Assembly (NCBI RefSeq): GCF_900111995.1 | Contig: NZ_FOKF01000010.1 | Coordinates: 79,534-143,533 of the forward strand | Direction of reading: 5' to 3' | Source of the DNA: Collimonas sp. OK607 | Lineage (GTDB): Bacteria > Pseudomonadota > Gammaproteobacteria > Burkholderiales > Burkholderiaceae_D | DNA length: 64,000 nt | In this document: positions 1-8,618 of the stretch, piece by piece | Numbering within the stretch: the first letter of the stretch is position 1 | Layout: each line of letters begins with the position of its first letter | The notes under the pieces: model-generated | Seen by the model: the letters and a program-made list of their open reading frames with translations, nothing else | What the model was told of the DNA's origin: nothing | Databases searched by the model: none | Position numbers and translations under genes: made by a program

Positions 1-387
1 CTTTTGTGCGTTTTTAGCCTGGCCCATCAATTTCACTTGCTCGATGAGCTTGGTGATGATGATGTACCAGCTACCCATCGACATCAGCACCAGGATGATC
101 AGGGTGCCGCGGGCAACGAAGTCGCCGCCTTTCCACAGGGCGTCGAGGCCGTATGGGTTATCGACGGTTTCCTTGGCTGCAGGCAGCGGTGGTGGAGTCG
201 GGGTATCGGCCAGCGATGCTGCTGCGGTTTCGGCAGCTTTAGGAGCATCGGCGGCAGCCGGTGCGGAAGCAGCAGTAGCAGATGCTGCAGCAGGAGTTTG
301 GGCGATAGCGGCCAGCGGCGAGATCGTCATGGCAGAGATCATCAGGGCGGCAGCCAGGGCGGATAAGCGATTACGAGTGGTAGACAT
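1..387 (-). CDS. exbB: ExbB-like proton channel subunit, N-terminal part (runs off the left edge)
   Basis: The minus-strand frame opens with ATG at 387 and stays open to base 1, so only 129 codons are present. A GGAG Shine-Dalgarno lies 7 nt upstream. The product begins with a signal-peptide-like stretch (hydrophobic to about residue 30, ending AIAQ), then an Ala/Pro-rich linker, then a segment containing WKGGDFVARGT followed by a membrane helix (LIILVLMSMGSWYIII), as at the start of ExbB/TolQ/MotA-family channels. An exported Ala-rich leader is common in ExbB proteins that pair with TonB. It sits 68 bp downstream of tonB on the same strand, so a tonB-exbB(-exbD) operon is likely, energising TonB-dependent receptors from the inner membrane. 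Confidence 0.85.
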   Translation of the reverse strand, partial: MSTTRNRLSALAAALMISAMTISPLAAIAQTPAAASATAASAPAAADAPKAAETAAASLADTPTPPPLPAAKETVDNPYGLDALWKGGDFVARGTLIILVLMSMGSWYIIITKLIEQVKLMGQAKNAQK

Positions 388-455
388 ACTAATACTCCAA
401 ATTTTATAAATTAGATTGCTAGGATAACGGACAAGGTAGTGGTTCTACACTTTGA

Positions 456-1109
456 TTATTCCAGCTTCCAGACATACTGCATTTTTGTCGTAGATTGAAC
501 AGCTTTACCGTCAGCCATTGCAGGAGTGAAATGGCACAAGCTCCACGCTTTGGTTGTGGCTCTGTCCAGATCTTTGAAACCGCTGCTCTTTTCAACAGTG
601 GAATCGACCACATTACCGTCGGCGCCAATAGTCAGCTTGACAGTAACGGTACCCTCTTCTTCATTACGCAAAGAAGTTCTTGGATACTCCGGCTTGTCGC
701 AATTGCCAGCAATTTTTGCACTGGTATGCGAAGGTCCTGCTTCGCCGGTAGCCGATGGCTGCGCTACAGAAGTAGGCAAGTCATTGGTCGGTGGTTTGAC
801 GTTGGTTACAGCTGCAATCACGTTCTCTTGTGGCGGCGGCGTTACTTTTACCTCTGGTGGAGGTACGAACGGTGGCGGTGGCGCAACCGATTTTGGCGGT
901 GGCGGAACCGGCTTGTCCGGTGGTGGTGGCGGTGGCGGCGGCTTGATCTCCTCGATGATCTTGGTTTCGACCGGTTGCTGAATCACTTCGACAACTTTAC
1001 GGGCTAGCCCTGTAATCAACGCATAAACTAGAGCTACATGCAGAAGAACAACCACGCTGATGCCAACTATATTCTTGGAAGGGTTTCTCCCATCCTGCGT
1101 GAAATCCAT
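456..1109 (-). CDS. tonB: TonB energy transducer
   Basis: 217 residues. An in-frame ATG exists at 1139, but GGAGGAAA sits 5 nt before the ATG at 1109, inside the longer reading, so 1109 is chosen. Order: short cytoplasmic N-terminus, one membrane anchor (about residues 15-35, IVGISVVVLLHVALVYALIT), a proline-rich periplasmic spacer (KPPPPPPPPDKPVPPPPK and later repeats, about 55-100), then a C-terminal TonB domain with YPRTSLRNEEEGTVTVKLTIG and a closing YVWKLE. It would carry proton-motive energy from ExbBD to outer-membrane receptors. It is followed by exbB on the same strand and preceded by a TonB-dependent receptor that also points left, so the three may be one functional set. Confidence 0.93.
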   Translation of the reverse strand: MDFTQDGRNPSKNIVGISVVVLLHVALVYALITGLARKVVEVIQQPVETKIIEEIKPPPPPPPPDKPVPPPPKSVAPPPPFVPPPEVKVTPPPQENVIAAVTNVKPPTNDLPTSVAQPSATGEAGPSHTSAKIAGNCDKPEYPRTSLRNEEEGTVTVKLTIGADGNVVDSTVEKSSGFKDLDRATTKAWSLCHFTPAMADGKAVQSTTKMQYVWKLE

Positions 1110-1462
1110 GCCTCTTTCCTCCGATACTACATTATTCAATTGCTAAAACCACATGCAATCTGATGAGTGAACAACTAACCAATCTACGGTAACGCAAAAA
1201 TTGTACCAATCGACCCGCGCCCGCTATGCAAAACGATTCGATACAAGGTTAAATTATCAAACACCATTTTGTTATCAAGCCAACAAAAAAGTATCAGATC
1301 ACTCTCCCCTAATTAGTGCGCGTCCGCAAATACTACATCAATGCCTAATAAAACAGCAGAATGATCGCTCTAAGTTTACGCATTCTGAAAAGCCAAAACC
1401 ACCTGGAAAACTTCCCAGGTGGTCTGCTTACAAAAAGAACTTAAGTCAATCGCTTCTCGCTA
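1110..1462. other. Non-coding spacer between the receptor gene and tonB
   Basis: About 350 bp with no credible gene. It is AT-richer than the flanks. It must hold the tonB promoter (minus strand, near 1150-1300) and the terminator of the receptor gene near 1390-1423. No clear Fur box was found by eye. Confidence 0.6.
1388..1423 (-). terminator. Intrinsic terminator of the TonB-dependent receptor gene
   Basis: Arms ACCACCTGG (1398-1406) and CCAGGTGGT (1415-1423) form a 9-bp perfect stem with an 8-nt loop. On the minus strand the stem is followed by TTTGGCTTTT. It begins about 40 nt past the receptor stop codon and separates that gene from tonB. Confidence 0.7.
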
Positions 1463-4141
1463 TCAGAAGAATTGATAGTTGGCACGAACGAAGAACGCAC
1501 GGCCAACGATGTCGCCGTATCGTGGATCGTAGCCGATCTGGAAGTTATCGATCTGGTTACTGGCAGGCGGTTTCTTATTAAGAATATTCTTAATACCACC
1601 TGTCAGCGTCAGATTCTTGATACCAGTGTAGGTCAACGAAGTGTTGTAACGGGTATATGAACCAACGTTATGCGTATCGTAAGGAGCCGACACAGAGTTG
1701 TTTGCATCTACGTAACCAGTGCTGAAGGTTTGCTGGAACGTTGCGCTCCATGGACCATTCTTCCAGTTAACCGCTGCAGTATGGCGCCACCGGAAAACCA
1801 CACCTGGTGTGGAGCCGACACCACCAGCATAAACAGCCAGATTGTTCAGGTAAGCTCCACCCTTTTCGCTCTGGTAGTCGTACTGCGTAACGTAAGTGCC
1901 GTCAATGGAGAATGCAAAGTCGCCAAAGCCGGTCTTAGGCAAACGCCATCCGAGACCCAAGTCGAAACCTTGGGTATGAACGTTACCCATGTTTTGGTTG
2001 GTTTGGACGATGTAGTCCAGCGAGCCATCTGGCTTGCGAACGTACAGATTTGCATACTTCGCAGGATCAGCAAAAATATCTGCTTCGGAAATCACGCCGA
2101 TCTGGTTTTTGATCTTGATATTCCAGTAGTCGATCGAAACAGTTACGTCCTTGACAGGTTCGAAAACCGTACCCAGGGTGAACGAAGTCGATTTCTCTGG
2201 TTGCAGAGACTTGTTACCACCGGTTTGTGTGAAGAATTGCGTATTGCAATCGCGCACGTCAACGCCGCCTGGAGCTACATTACCGCCTGGGCACAGTTTC
2301 GGATCGTTATAGGAGCCGGAAGTGTAGGTGGTCGAGGCAGGCTGGTTCAGTTCGTACAAGCTTGGTGCCCGGAAGCCAGTGCTGTATGAACTGCGGATCA
2401 TCAAGTTCTGGGCTGGCTGCCAACGCAGGCCGATCTTTGGATTGATGGTGCTGCCAACGTCGCTGTAGTCATCGTAACGCACGGCTAATTGCGCTTCCAG
2501 ATCCTTGACGATCGGGATGCTCAACTCAGAAAATACGGCGCCAACATTACGCTTGCCCGATTGCGACTTGGAAGTCGACGAGCCTGTACTTTCGGACAGG
2601 TCGGCAACCGAGTGGATGATGTCGTATTCCGCTGTTTCATGACGGTATTCGCCGCCGATAGCAAAACCGAGAGGACCAGCCGGCAATTGCGCGATCTCAC
2701 GGCTTGCAGTGAAATCGATCGACGAGATGGTGGTTTTAGCATCCAGGTATTTACCGGAGTTTTTAACCGCGTCGTACACGCCTGGATCAGATGCGCCGAA
2801 TGGATTCAGAGTGCCGTTCAACAGCGCTGCTCTTACGGAATCATTGTTCAGATAGCCGCTTACCAGTGTTTCCTGCGCCTTGCTGACTGCATAGCTCAGG
2901 CCAGTCTTGTAATCCCAGCCCCACATCGTGCCGTCAAGAGCCAACAGCAAACGGTCTGCGGTGTTTTTAGCTTCGCTTACGCGGCCGCCAAATCCTGCAG
3001 AACGGAAGTTGACCGACAAAGGATCGCCGCTCAAACCAGCGACAGCAGGAGTAATGCCGTTGCCTGGGTAATACTTGCTGGAGCTAGGCAGCAGATAGTC
3101 GCTACCGTTACCGGCAAACACGTCGCCTGCGACGGTTTGCGTCACTTTACTTTCGGAATGCAGGTATTCAATCGATGCCTTGTTGTCGGCATTCAATTTC
3201 AACGTGCCCTTGCCGATCACGGCAAGTTCAGAAGTCTCAGGCACTACATCGATGGTTGAGGAATAGTCGTAGCGGCAAGAAGTGCCCTTGGCGTTTGGCT
3301 TCAGATGCGCTGCGTTACAGCCGGTTGCCAGCAAAGGATTGCCAGAGACGCCGTTACCAGTGTCGACAAAGTTGGCTGGGAAGGTATTACCGCTGGTTTG
3401 GCTCAAGCCCAGGCTTGGAACATAGCCGGTAATGCCGCGCTGTGAGGCAGTTATCTTGCTTTGTTTATGGTAGTCGACTACGCCAAAAACGTTGTAGCCG
3501 TCTTTATCCAGATCGCCGAAGCCGCCGGATACATTGATACGTCCTTCCTGACCGCCGCTTTGCGAAGGAATGATGCCTTCGCCGGAAACGTTCAGGCCGG
3601 TATACGATCTTTTGGTGATGAAGTTGATCACGCCGCCGATCGCGTCGGTACCGTAAATCGCAGAAGCACCGTCGCGCAGGATTTCAACGCGGTCCAGGGC
3701 TGCGATAGGGATGACGTTCAAATCGACAGTGGAGCCGTCAAATGCGCTATTGGCAAGACGGCGGCCATTCAGCAACACCAGGGTTTTGTTCGAGCCCAGA
3801 CTACGCAAGTCGGCCGATGCACCAACGGTGCCGCCCTTACCAACGTTAGTTGAAGTCGTAAATTGCGATTGATTCGCAGAGATGGTACCTAACGCTTCCG
3901 AGGCAGTGGTGATACCTGCTTTGGCAAAATCGTCAGCCTTGATAATCGTGATAGGCGAAACACCTTCGTTCGCTACCCGTTTAATCGACGAACCAGTAAC
4001 TTCGATCCGTTGCATTTGCGGAGCATCGTCCGTCTTCGTCTCCTGCGCCTGCACTGAATGGGCCAACAGTCCTAGCCCAACAGCTACGCCGCCTGAAAAC
4101 ATCAGTCGCAGCGAACGTGGCAATCCCCGTTCCTTCATCAT
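1463..4141 (-). CDS. TonB-dependent outer-membrane receptor
   Basis: 892 residues. A TTG six bases upstream also keeps the frame, but AGGGAG lies 7 nt before the ATG at 4141, which is chosen. A signal peptide (positively charged start, hydrophobic core, cleavage near SVQAQ) is followed by a TonB-box-like QRIEVTGSSIKR, a plug domain (SPITIIKADDFAKAG; LNGRRLANSAFDGS; VEILRDGASAIYGTDAIGGVINFITKR) and a long beta-barrel that ends in FFVRANYQFF with terminal Phe. It should take up a large or scarce ligand with TonB energy. It is divergent from a peptide-type ABC operon and upstream of tonB-exbB, which suggests a peptide or peptide-like chelator as substrate. The ligand cannot be read from sequence. 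Confidence 0.93.
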   Translation of the reverse strand: MMKERGLPRSLRLMFSGGVAVGLGLLAHSVQAQETKTDDAPQMQRIEVTGSSIKRVANEGVSPITIIKADDFAKAGITTASEALGTISANQSQFTTSTNVGKGGTVGASADLRSLGSNKTLVLLNGRRLANSAFDGSTVDLNVIPIAALDRVEILRDGASAIYGTDAIGGVINFITKRSYTGLNVSGEGIIPSQSGGQEGRINVSGGFGDLDKDGYNVFGVVDYHKQSKITASQRGITGYVPSLGLSQTSGNTFPANFVDTGNGVSGNPLLATGCNAAHLKPNAKGTSCRYDYSSTIDVVPETSELAVIGKGTLKLNADNKASIEYLHSESKVTQTVAGDVFAGNGSDYLLPSSSKYYPGNGITPAVAGLSGDPLSVNFRSAGFGGRVSEAKNTADRLLLALDGTMWGWDYKTGLSYAVSKAQETLVSGYLNNDSVRAALLNGTLNPFGASDPGVYDAVKNSGKYLDAKTTISSIDFTASREIAQLPAGPLGFAIGGEYRHETAEYDIIHSVADLSESTGSSTSKSQSGKRNVGAVFSELSIPIVKDLEAQLAVRYDDYSDVGSTINPKIGLRWQPAQNLMIRSSYSTGFRAPSLYELNQPASTTYTSGSYNDPKLCPGGNVAPGGVDVRDCNTQFFTQTGGNKSLQPEKSTSFTLGTVFEPVKDVTVSIDYWNIKIKNQIGVISEADIFADPAKYANLYVRKPDGSLDYIVQTNQNMGNVHTQGFDLGLGWRLPKTGFGDFAFSIDGTYVTQYDYQSEKGGAYLNNLAVYAGGVGSTPGVVFRWRHTAAVNWKNGPWSATFQQTFSTGYVDANNSVSAPYDTHNVGSYTRYNTSLTYTGIKNLTLTGGIKNILNKKPPASNQIDNFQIGYDPRYGDIVGRAFFVRANYQFF

Positions 4142-4596
4142 AACCAAACTCCCTATGGGTAAAAGTTAGAGTTGAAATTTAAATTTTTGTAATAAAGCAA
4201 ACACGATTTGTTAATCGCCTTCTGAGCGATGCGTCAAAAATCTTTGTACAACAACGACCAAAAAGCAGATTTTATTTCGCGTGTAAAACAGTACTGCACG
4301 GTTACTTTTCGGGTCCCAATTTGTGATTGTTTGCCAGAAACTTTCCCGTCGACACCTACAAGCAAAAAACATGCCACACAATGTAATGCAGCTAAAATAG
4401 TGTATCCTAAAAAAAATAAAAACAGCATTAAATTTGGGAACGCCTGCGATACTGTTGCTTATATACGCCAAATAACAAATACGCATACGGGTATAAGCAA
4501 AAACGAATAGGGCAGTTTAACGGCGTAAATAAGCCATTTCCGCTTGGCAAATAGAATATTTCGATACTTAAAAGACAAGGAAAAAGAATTTAGACC
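4142..4596. promoter_or_regulatory. Divergent promoter region between the receptor and the peptide-uptake operon
   Basis: 455 bp, strongly AT-rich, without a credible gene (short open frames on both strands have no ribosome site or recognisable product). It separates the left-pointing receptor gene from the right-pointing binding-protein operon, so promoters for both must lie here. A possible -10 (TAAAAT) with A-tracts lies near 4391-4425. Co-regulation of the two units is an inference from the arrangement. Confidence 0.55.
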
Positions 4597-6396
4597 ATGT
4601 GGAACTTAAGGCAACTCAAGCAATCGTGCATTGCACCAATAATGCTATTTGGCTGCATCGCAGGTGCAACATTTACGGTGCAAGCGGGCAATAATCCAGC
4701 AGATCCGTCCAAAGTGGTGCACGCAGCCTTCGAGGCAGCGGACGATGGCATTGATCCCGTTCGTACCGTCAACGCCTATACCAGCTGGCTATCTGAAGCG
4801 ATTTTTGAGCGCCTCTTAACTTATGACTATCTGGCACGCCCTGCCAAGCTGATACCCGGGACGGCAGAGGCCATGCCAGAGGTGAGCGACGGCGGCAAAA
4901 CCTATGTCTTCCATATCAAGAAGGGAATTTACTTTGCGCCAGACCCCGCCTTCAAAGGGACTCGCCGCGAACTGACTGCCCAAGACTACGCCTATACTTT
5001 CAAGCGTTTTCTCGACCCCAAGAACCGTTCGCCATCTGCCAACGTCTTGCAAGGAAAAATCGCCGGCATGGATGAGTTGATCGCCAAAGCGCAAAAAACC
5101 GGCCGTTTCGACTACGACGCGCCAGTAAGCGGCCTGCAAACCCCTGATCGCTACACGCTTCAGATCACACTTACTGCACCCGACTACAATTTCCTGTACA
5201 TCATGGGATTCGTCGCCTTTGGCGCGCAAGCACGCGAAGTAGTCGACGCCTACGGCGACCAGACCGGGGCTCACCCGGTTGGCACCGGCCCTTATATGCT
5301 GCAGGAATACGTCCCCCGCAGCAAAATCGTGTTGGTCGCCAATCCTGATTACCGCGGCTACACCTGGGATTTCAAATCGACCGGCACCGCCTGGGACGAC
5401 CAGCTGGTGAACGACATGAAGGGCAAGAAAATGCCGCAGGTTGGCCGTGTCGAGGTCAGCATCATCGAGGAAGAGCAATCACGCTGGCTGGCTTTTCAAG
5501 GCAAGCAAATCGATCTTGACTACCTGCCCCAGGCAGCAGCGCCAACGGTACTGGATGGGAAAAAGCTGAAACCATCCTTCGTTGATCAGGGCATCCGCCT
5601 GGACACCGTAGTCGAGCCAGGTGTGGTCTACACGTTTTTGAACTACAAGGACCCTGTCATCGGCGGCAGCAGCCTGGAGAAAAACGCCCTGCGACGTGCG
5701 ATCGCAATGTCTTACAGCATCCAGGATGAAATATCCCAGGTCCGCCTCGGGCTGGCAGTAAAAGCAGAAATGGCGATCCCAGCCGGAGTCGTCGGCCACG
5801 ATCCCAATTACCGTAACAGCATTGCCTACGATCCGGTGCTGGCAAACAAATTGCTTGATCACTTCGGCTACAAGCGTGGCGCCGACGGTTACCGCACCCT
5901 CCCCGACGGCAAGCCGCTGATTTTGAAAATAGCCACTGAAGCACAGGCAATCAATGTGGTTCTCTCGGAAATATGGAAGCGCGGACTCGACAAAATCGGT
6001 ATTCGCGCCGATTTTCGGGTAAGCAATTTTGCCGACAATCTGAAGGCAGCGACGGAATGTAAATTAATGATGTGGAATGGTTCCTGGATTGCAGACTACC
6101 CGGAAGGCGATAATTTCATGCAGCTGCTATATGGCCCGAACGTAGGTCAAGGCAACAACGGCTGCTATAGCTCGCCGGCCTTCGATGCGCTCTACGTCAA
6201 GGCCAAGGCGTTGCCGCCGGGCCCGGAACGAAATCAGCTGTATATCGAGATGAGCCGCCAGATGGAAGCCGATACTGCCTGGGTGCTTAGTGTGTCGCGC
6301 CTGCGCAACTGGCTGATCCGACCATGGATCAAGGGCTTCAAGCGCAACCCTATCCTGCAGGCAGACTGGATGTATCTCGATGTTGAAAAACACTAA
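4597..6396 (+). CDS. Peptide-type ABC transporter solute-binding protein 1 (SBP family 5)
   Basis: 599 residues. ATG at 4597 preceded by AAGGAAAAAG. A signal peptide ends near FTVQAGN. The mature protein matches the DppA/OppA-like family 5 fold: NPADPSKVVHAAFEAADDG at the start, ERLLTYDYLARPAKL, then GTGPYMLQEYVPRSKIVLVANPDYRG in the hinge area. It ends with WMYLDVEKH. It would bind peptides or similar ligands in the periplasm and deliver them to the permeases encoded downstream. It is first of three consecutive paralogues (the next starts at 6710, the third at 8619), closest to the second by eye. The exact ligand is unknown. Confidence 0.92.
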   Translation: MWNLRQLKQSCIAPIMLFGCIAGATFTVQAGNNPADPSKVVHAAFEAADDGIDPVRTVNAYTSWLSEAIFERLLTYDYLARPAKLIPGTAEAMPEVSDGGKTYVFHIKKGIYFAPDPAFKGTRRELTAQDYAYTFKRFLDPKNRSPSANVLQGKIAGMDELIAKAQKTGRFDYDAPVSGLQTPDRYTLQITLTAPDYNFLYIMGFVAFGAQAREVVDAYGDQTGAHPVGTGPYMLQEYVPRSKIVLVANPDYRGYTWDFKSTGTAWDDQLVNDMKGKKMPQVGRVEVSIIEEEQSRWLAFQGKQIDLDYLPQAAAPTVLDGKKLKPSFVDQGIRLDTVVEPGVVYTFLNYKDPVIGGSSLEKNALRRAIAMSYSIQDEISQVRLGLAVKAEMAIPAGVVGHDPNYRNSIAYDPVLANKLLDHFGYKRGADGYRTLPDGKPLILKIATEAQAINVVLSEIWKRGLDKIGIRADFRVSNFADNLKAATECKLMMWNGSWIADYPEGDNFMQLLYGPNVGQGNNGCYSSPAFDALYVKAKALPPGPERNQLYIEMSRQMEADTAWVLSVSRLRNWLIRPWIKGFKRNPILQADWMYLDVEKH

Positions 6397-6709
6397 ACGC
6401 TAATTTATCTGCTCATCTATCTTTTTGCGCGGGATTCTGTAGTATGCCGCCTTAACCTGGAATAAACGGCTGTCATCAGCCGCAAAATTACACTCAACAG
6501 GAGACAAACCACATGCTAGGTTTCACTTAGACAGAATAAGCGTATAGATTCGTATATTATTTATTTACCAAGTAAAAAAGGTTTTGATTGCGCGTTCACC
6601 TACCGGTGAATTAGCGCGATGTCATCGGAGATGACGCTATTTTGTGCCAAAGATAAGCAATCTTAAGTACATATAGAAAATAACCACTTGCTCAAAAGGC
6701 AAAAAGAAA
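6397..6709 (+). other. Structured spacer between the first and second binding-protein genes
   Basis: 313 bp. It contains a five-codon mini-ORF at 6513-6530 (ATG CTA GGT TTC ACT TAG) preceded by a strong AGGAGA site, then an AT-rich stretch, then two hairpins: TTCACC/GGTGAA inside GCGC-containing flanks (about 6590-6618) and GTCATC/GATGAC (6621-6635) followed by GCTATTTTG. It may hold an internal promoter, a leader or a partial terminator that sets the expression ratio of the paralogues. Confidence 0.5.
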
Positions 6710-8521
6710 ATGCTTCGAAAAATGTCGAAATCAGTCAGATTCAAAAAGATCTTGCTAGCGCAAATGCTGGCCTTTACAGCCTTCGCGGGCAGCGCCGTCG
6801 GCGCCCATGCCGGGACCAATCCGGCCGACCCGTCGAAAGTTATACGGATGGGGTTCGAAGCTGCCGACGATGGCTTCGATATGATCCGCACCGCCAATTT
6901 TTACTCCGGCTGGGTAAGCGAGGTCATCTACGAAACCTTGCTTACCTATGACTATCTGGCGCGACCAGCCAAGTTGGTACCGGCTACAGCAGAATCGATG
7001 CCGGAAATCAGCGAGGATGGCAAGACCTACACCTTCCATATCAAAAAAGGCATTTATTTTTCTCCCGACCCCGCCTTCAAGGGCGTACGAAGAGAACTGA
7101 CCGCCCAAGACTATATATACACAATCAAGCGCGTTCTCGATCCGCAAAGCCGCTCGGTACATGCGAGTTTCATTGCGGGCAAGATCGTAGGCCTTGACGA
7201 CCTGGCTGCCCAGGCGCAAAAGAGCGGCCACTTCAACTACGATGCGCCAGTAGCAGGCTTACAGGCGCCAGACCGCTACACTTTGCGCGTCACACTGAAT
7301 GCCAAGGACTACAACTTCCTTAACGTCATGGCGTATGCCGCCTTCGGCGCGGTAGCACAAGAAGTCATCAGCGCCTACGGTCAGCAAAGTGGACAGCATC
7401 CGGTCGGAACCGGTCCGTACATGCTGCAAACCTATGTCCCCCGCAGCAAAATCGTATTGGTCGCCAATCCCGAATATCGCGGCTTTACCTGGGACTTCAA
7501 ACCCTCTTCCGACCCCATCGACAAACAAATCGTCAAAGACATGCAGGGCAAGAGAATGCCTCAGGTCGGCCGGGTTGAAATCAACATCATCGAAGAAGAA
7601 CAATCACGCTGGCTGGCATTCCAGGGCAAGCAGATCGACTTCGACAAAATGCCGCAACTGGCTGCCCCTACAGTATTGGATGGCGAAAAGCTGAAGCCCG
7701 AGTACTCTGAACAAGGCATCCAGCTGCAACGTGTGCTTGATGCCGGCATCACCTACACCGTCATGAACTACAAGGATCCGACGATAGGCGGCAACAGCCT
7801 GGACAGGATTGCTCTGCGGCGCGCAATCGCCATGGCTTACGACAATAAGCAGGAAGTATCCATATTACGTAACGGCCAGGCCGCCAAACTGGAAATGTTC
7901 ATCCCGCCAGGCGTCACCGGCTACGATCCAGCCTACCGCAATAGTATTGCCTACGATCCGGCGCTGGCAAACAAGTTGCTGGATCATTTCGGCTACAAAC
8001 GTGGCGCCGATGGCTACCGCGCCATGCCGGACGGCAAACCGCTGCTATTGAAATTCACCCGTGAACAGGCCGTGTTCTACCAGGAAATGTCAGAACTGTG
8101 GAAGCGCGGTCTGGACAAGATTGGCATCCGCTCAGAATTCATCATCAATAATTTTGCCGACAACCTGAAAGCCGCAACCCAATGCAAACTCATGCTGTGG
8201 GGCGCCGCCTGGATGGCCGATTATCCGGAAGGGCAGAATTTCATGCAATTGCTGTACGGGTCCAACGTCGGTCAAGGTAATCACGGCTGCTATCAATCTC
8301 CAGCCTACGATGCCCTCTATGTCAAAGCCATGGCATTACCGCCCGGTCCCGAGCGCAATCAGCTTTACCTGGACATGAATCGACAGATCGAAGCAGACAC
8401 AGCCGTGGTTGTGAATACCACCAGAATCCGCAGCTGGCTGGTACGACCATGGGTCAAGGGTTTCAAAAAACACCCGATCCTGCACGCTGAATGGCAGTAC
8501 ATCGATGTCGACAAACACTGA
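6710..8521 (+). CDS. Peptide-type ABC transporter solute-binding protein 2 (SBP family 5)
   Basis: 603 residues from the ATG at 6710; an ATG four codons later is also possible, and the ribosome site (AAAAGGCAAAAAG) is weak. A signal peptide ends near GAHAG. Family 5 features follow the first paralogue closely: NPADPSKVIRMGFEAADDG, YETLLTYDYLARPAKL, GTGPYMLQTYVPRSKIVLVANPEYRG, NFMQLLYGSNVGQGN and the C-terminal WQYIDVDKH. The similarity along the full length points to a gene duplication within the operon. It probably shares the downstream permeases with the other two binding proteins and differs in ligand preference. Confidence 0.92.
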   Translation: MLRKMSKSVRFKKILLAQMLAFTAFAGSAVGAHAGTNPADPSKVIRMGFEAADDGFDMIRTANFYSGWVSEVIYETLLTYDYLARPAKLVPATAESMPEISEDGKTYTFHIKKGIYFSPDPAFKGVRRELTAQDYIYTIKRVLDPQSRSVHASFIAGKIVGLDDLAAQAQKSGHFNYDAPVAGLQAPDRYTLRVTLNAKDYNFLNVMAYAAFGAVAQEVISAYGQQSGQHPVGTGPYMLQTYVPRSKIVLVANPEYRGFTWDFKPSSDPIDKQIVKDMQGKRMPQVGRVEINIIEEEQSRWLAFQGKQIDFDKMPQLAAPTVLDGEKLKPEYSEQGIQLQRVLDAGITYTVMNYKDPTIGGNSLDRIALRRAIAMAYDNKQEVSILRNGQAAKLEMFIPPGVTGYDPAYRNSIAYDPALANKLLDHFGYKRGADGYRAMPDGKPLLLKFTREQAVFYQEMSELWKRGLDKIGIRSEFIINNFADNLKAATQCKLMLWGAAWMADYPEGQNFMQLLYGSNVGQGNHGCYQSPAYDALYVKAMALPPGPERNQLYLDMNRQIEADTAVVVNTTRIRSWLVRPWVKGFKKHPILHAEWQYIDVDKH

Positions 8522-8618
8522 TTCGCCCCCTATACGGAAATAGAACCCTGCTCCGGCAAGCGTGATCCGCCTGCCGCAGTTCCAATTTAGCTAGAGATAT
8601 TTGAAGGAGACAAATGGT

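Noticed and set aside
4211..4510. Short open frames on both strands in the divergent promoter region
   Set aside because: AT-rich, no ribosome site, no recognisable product; position fits a promoter region.
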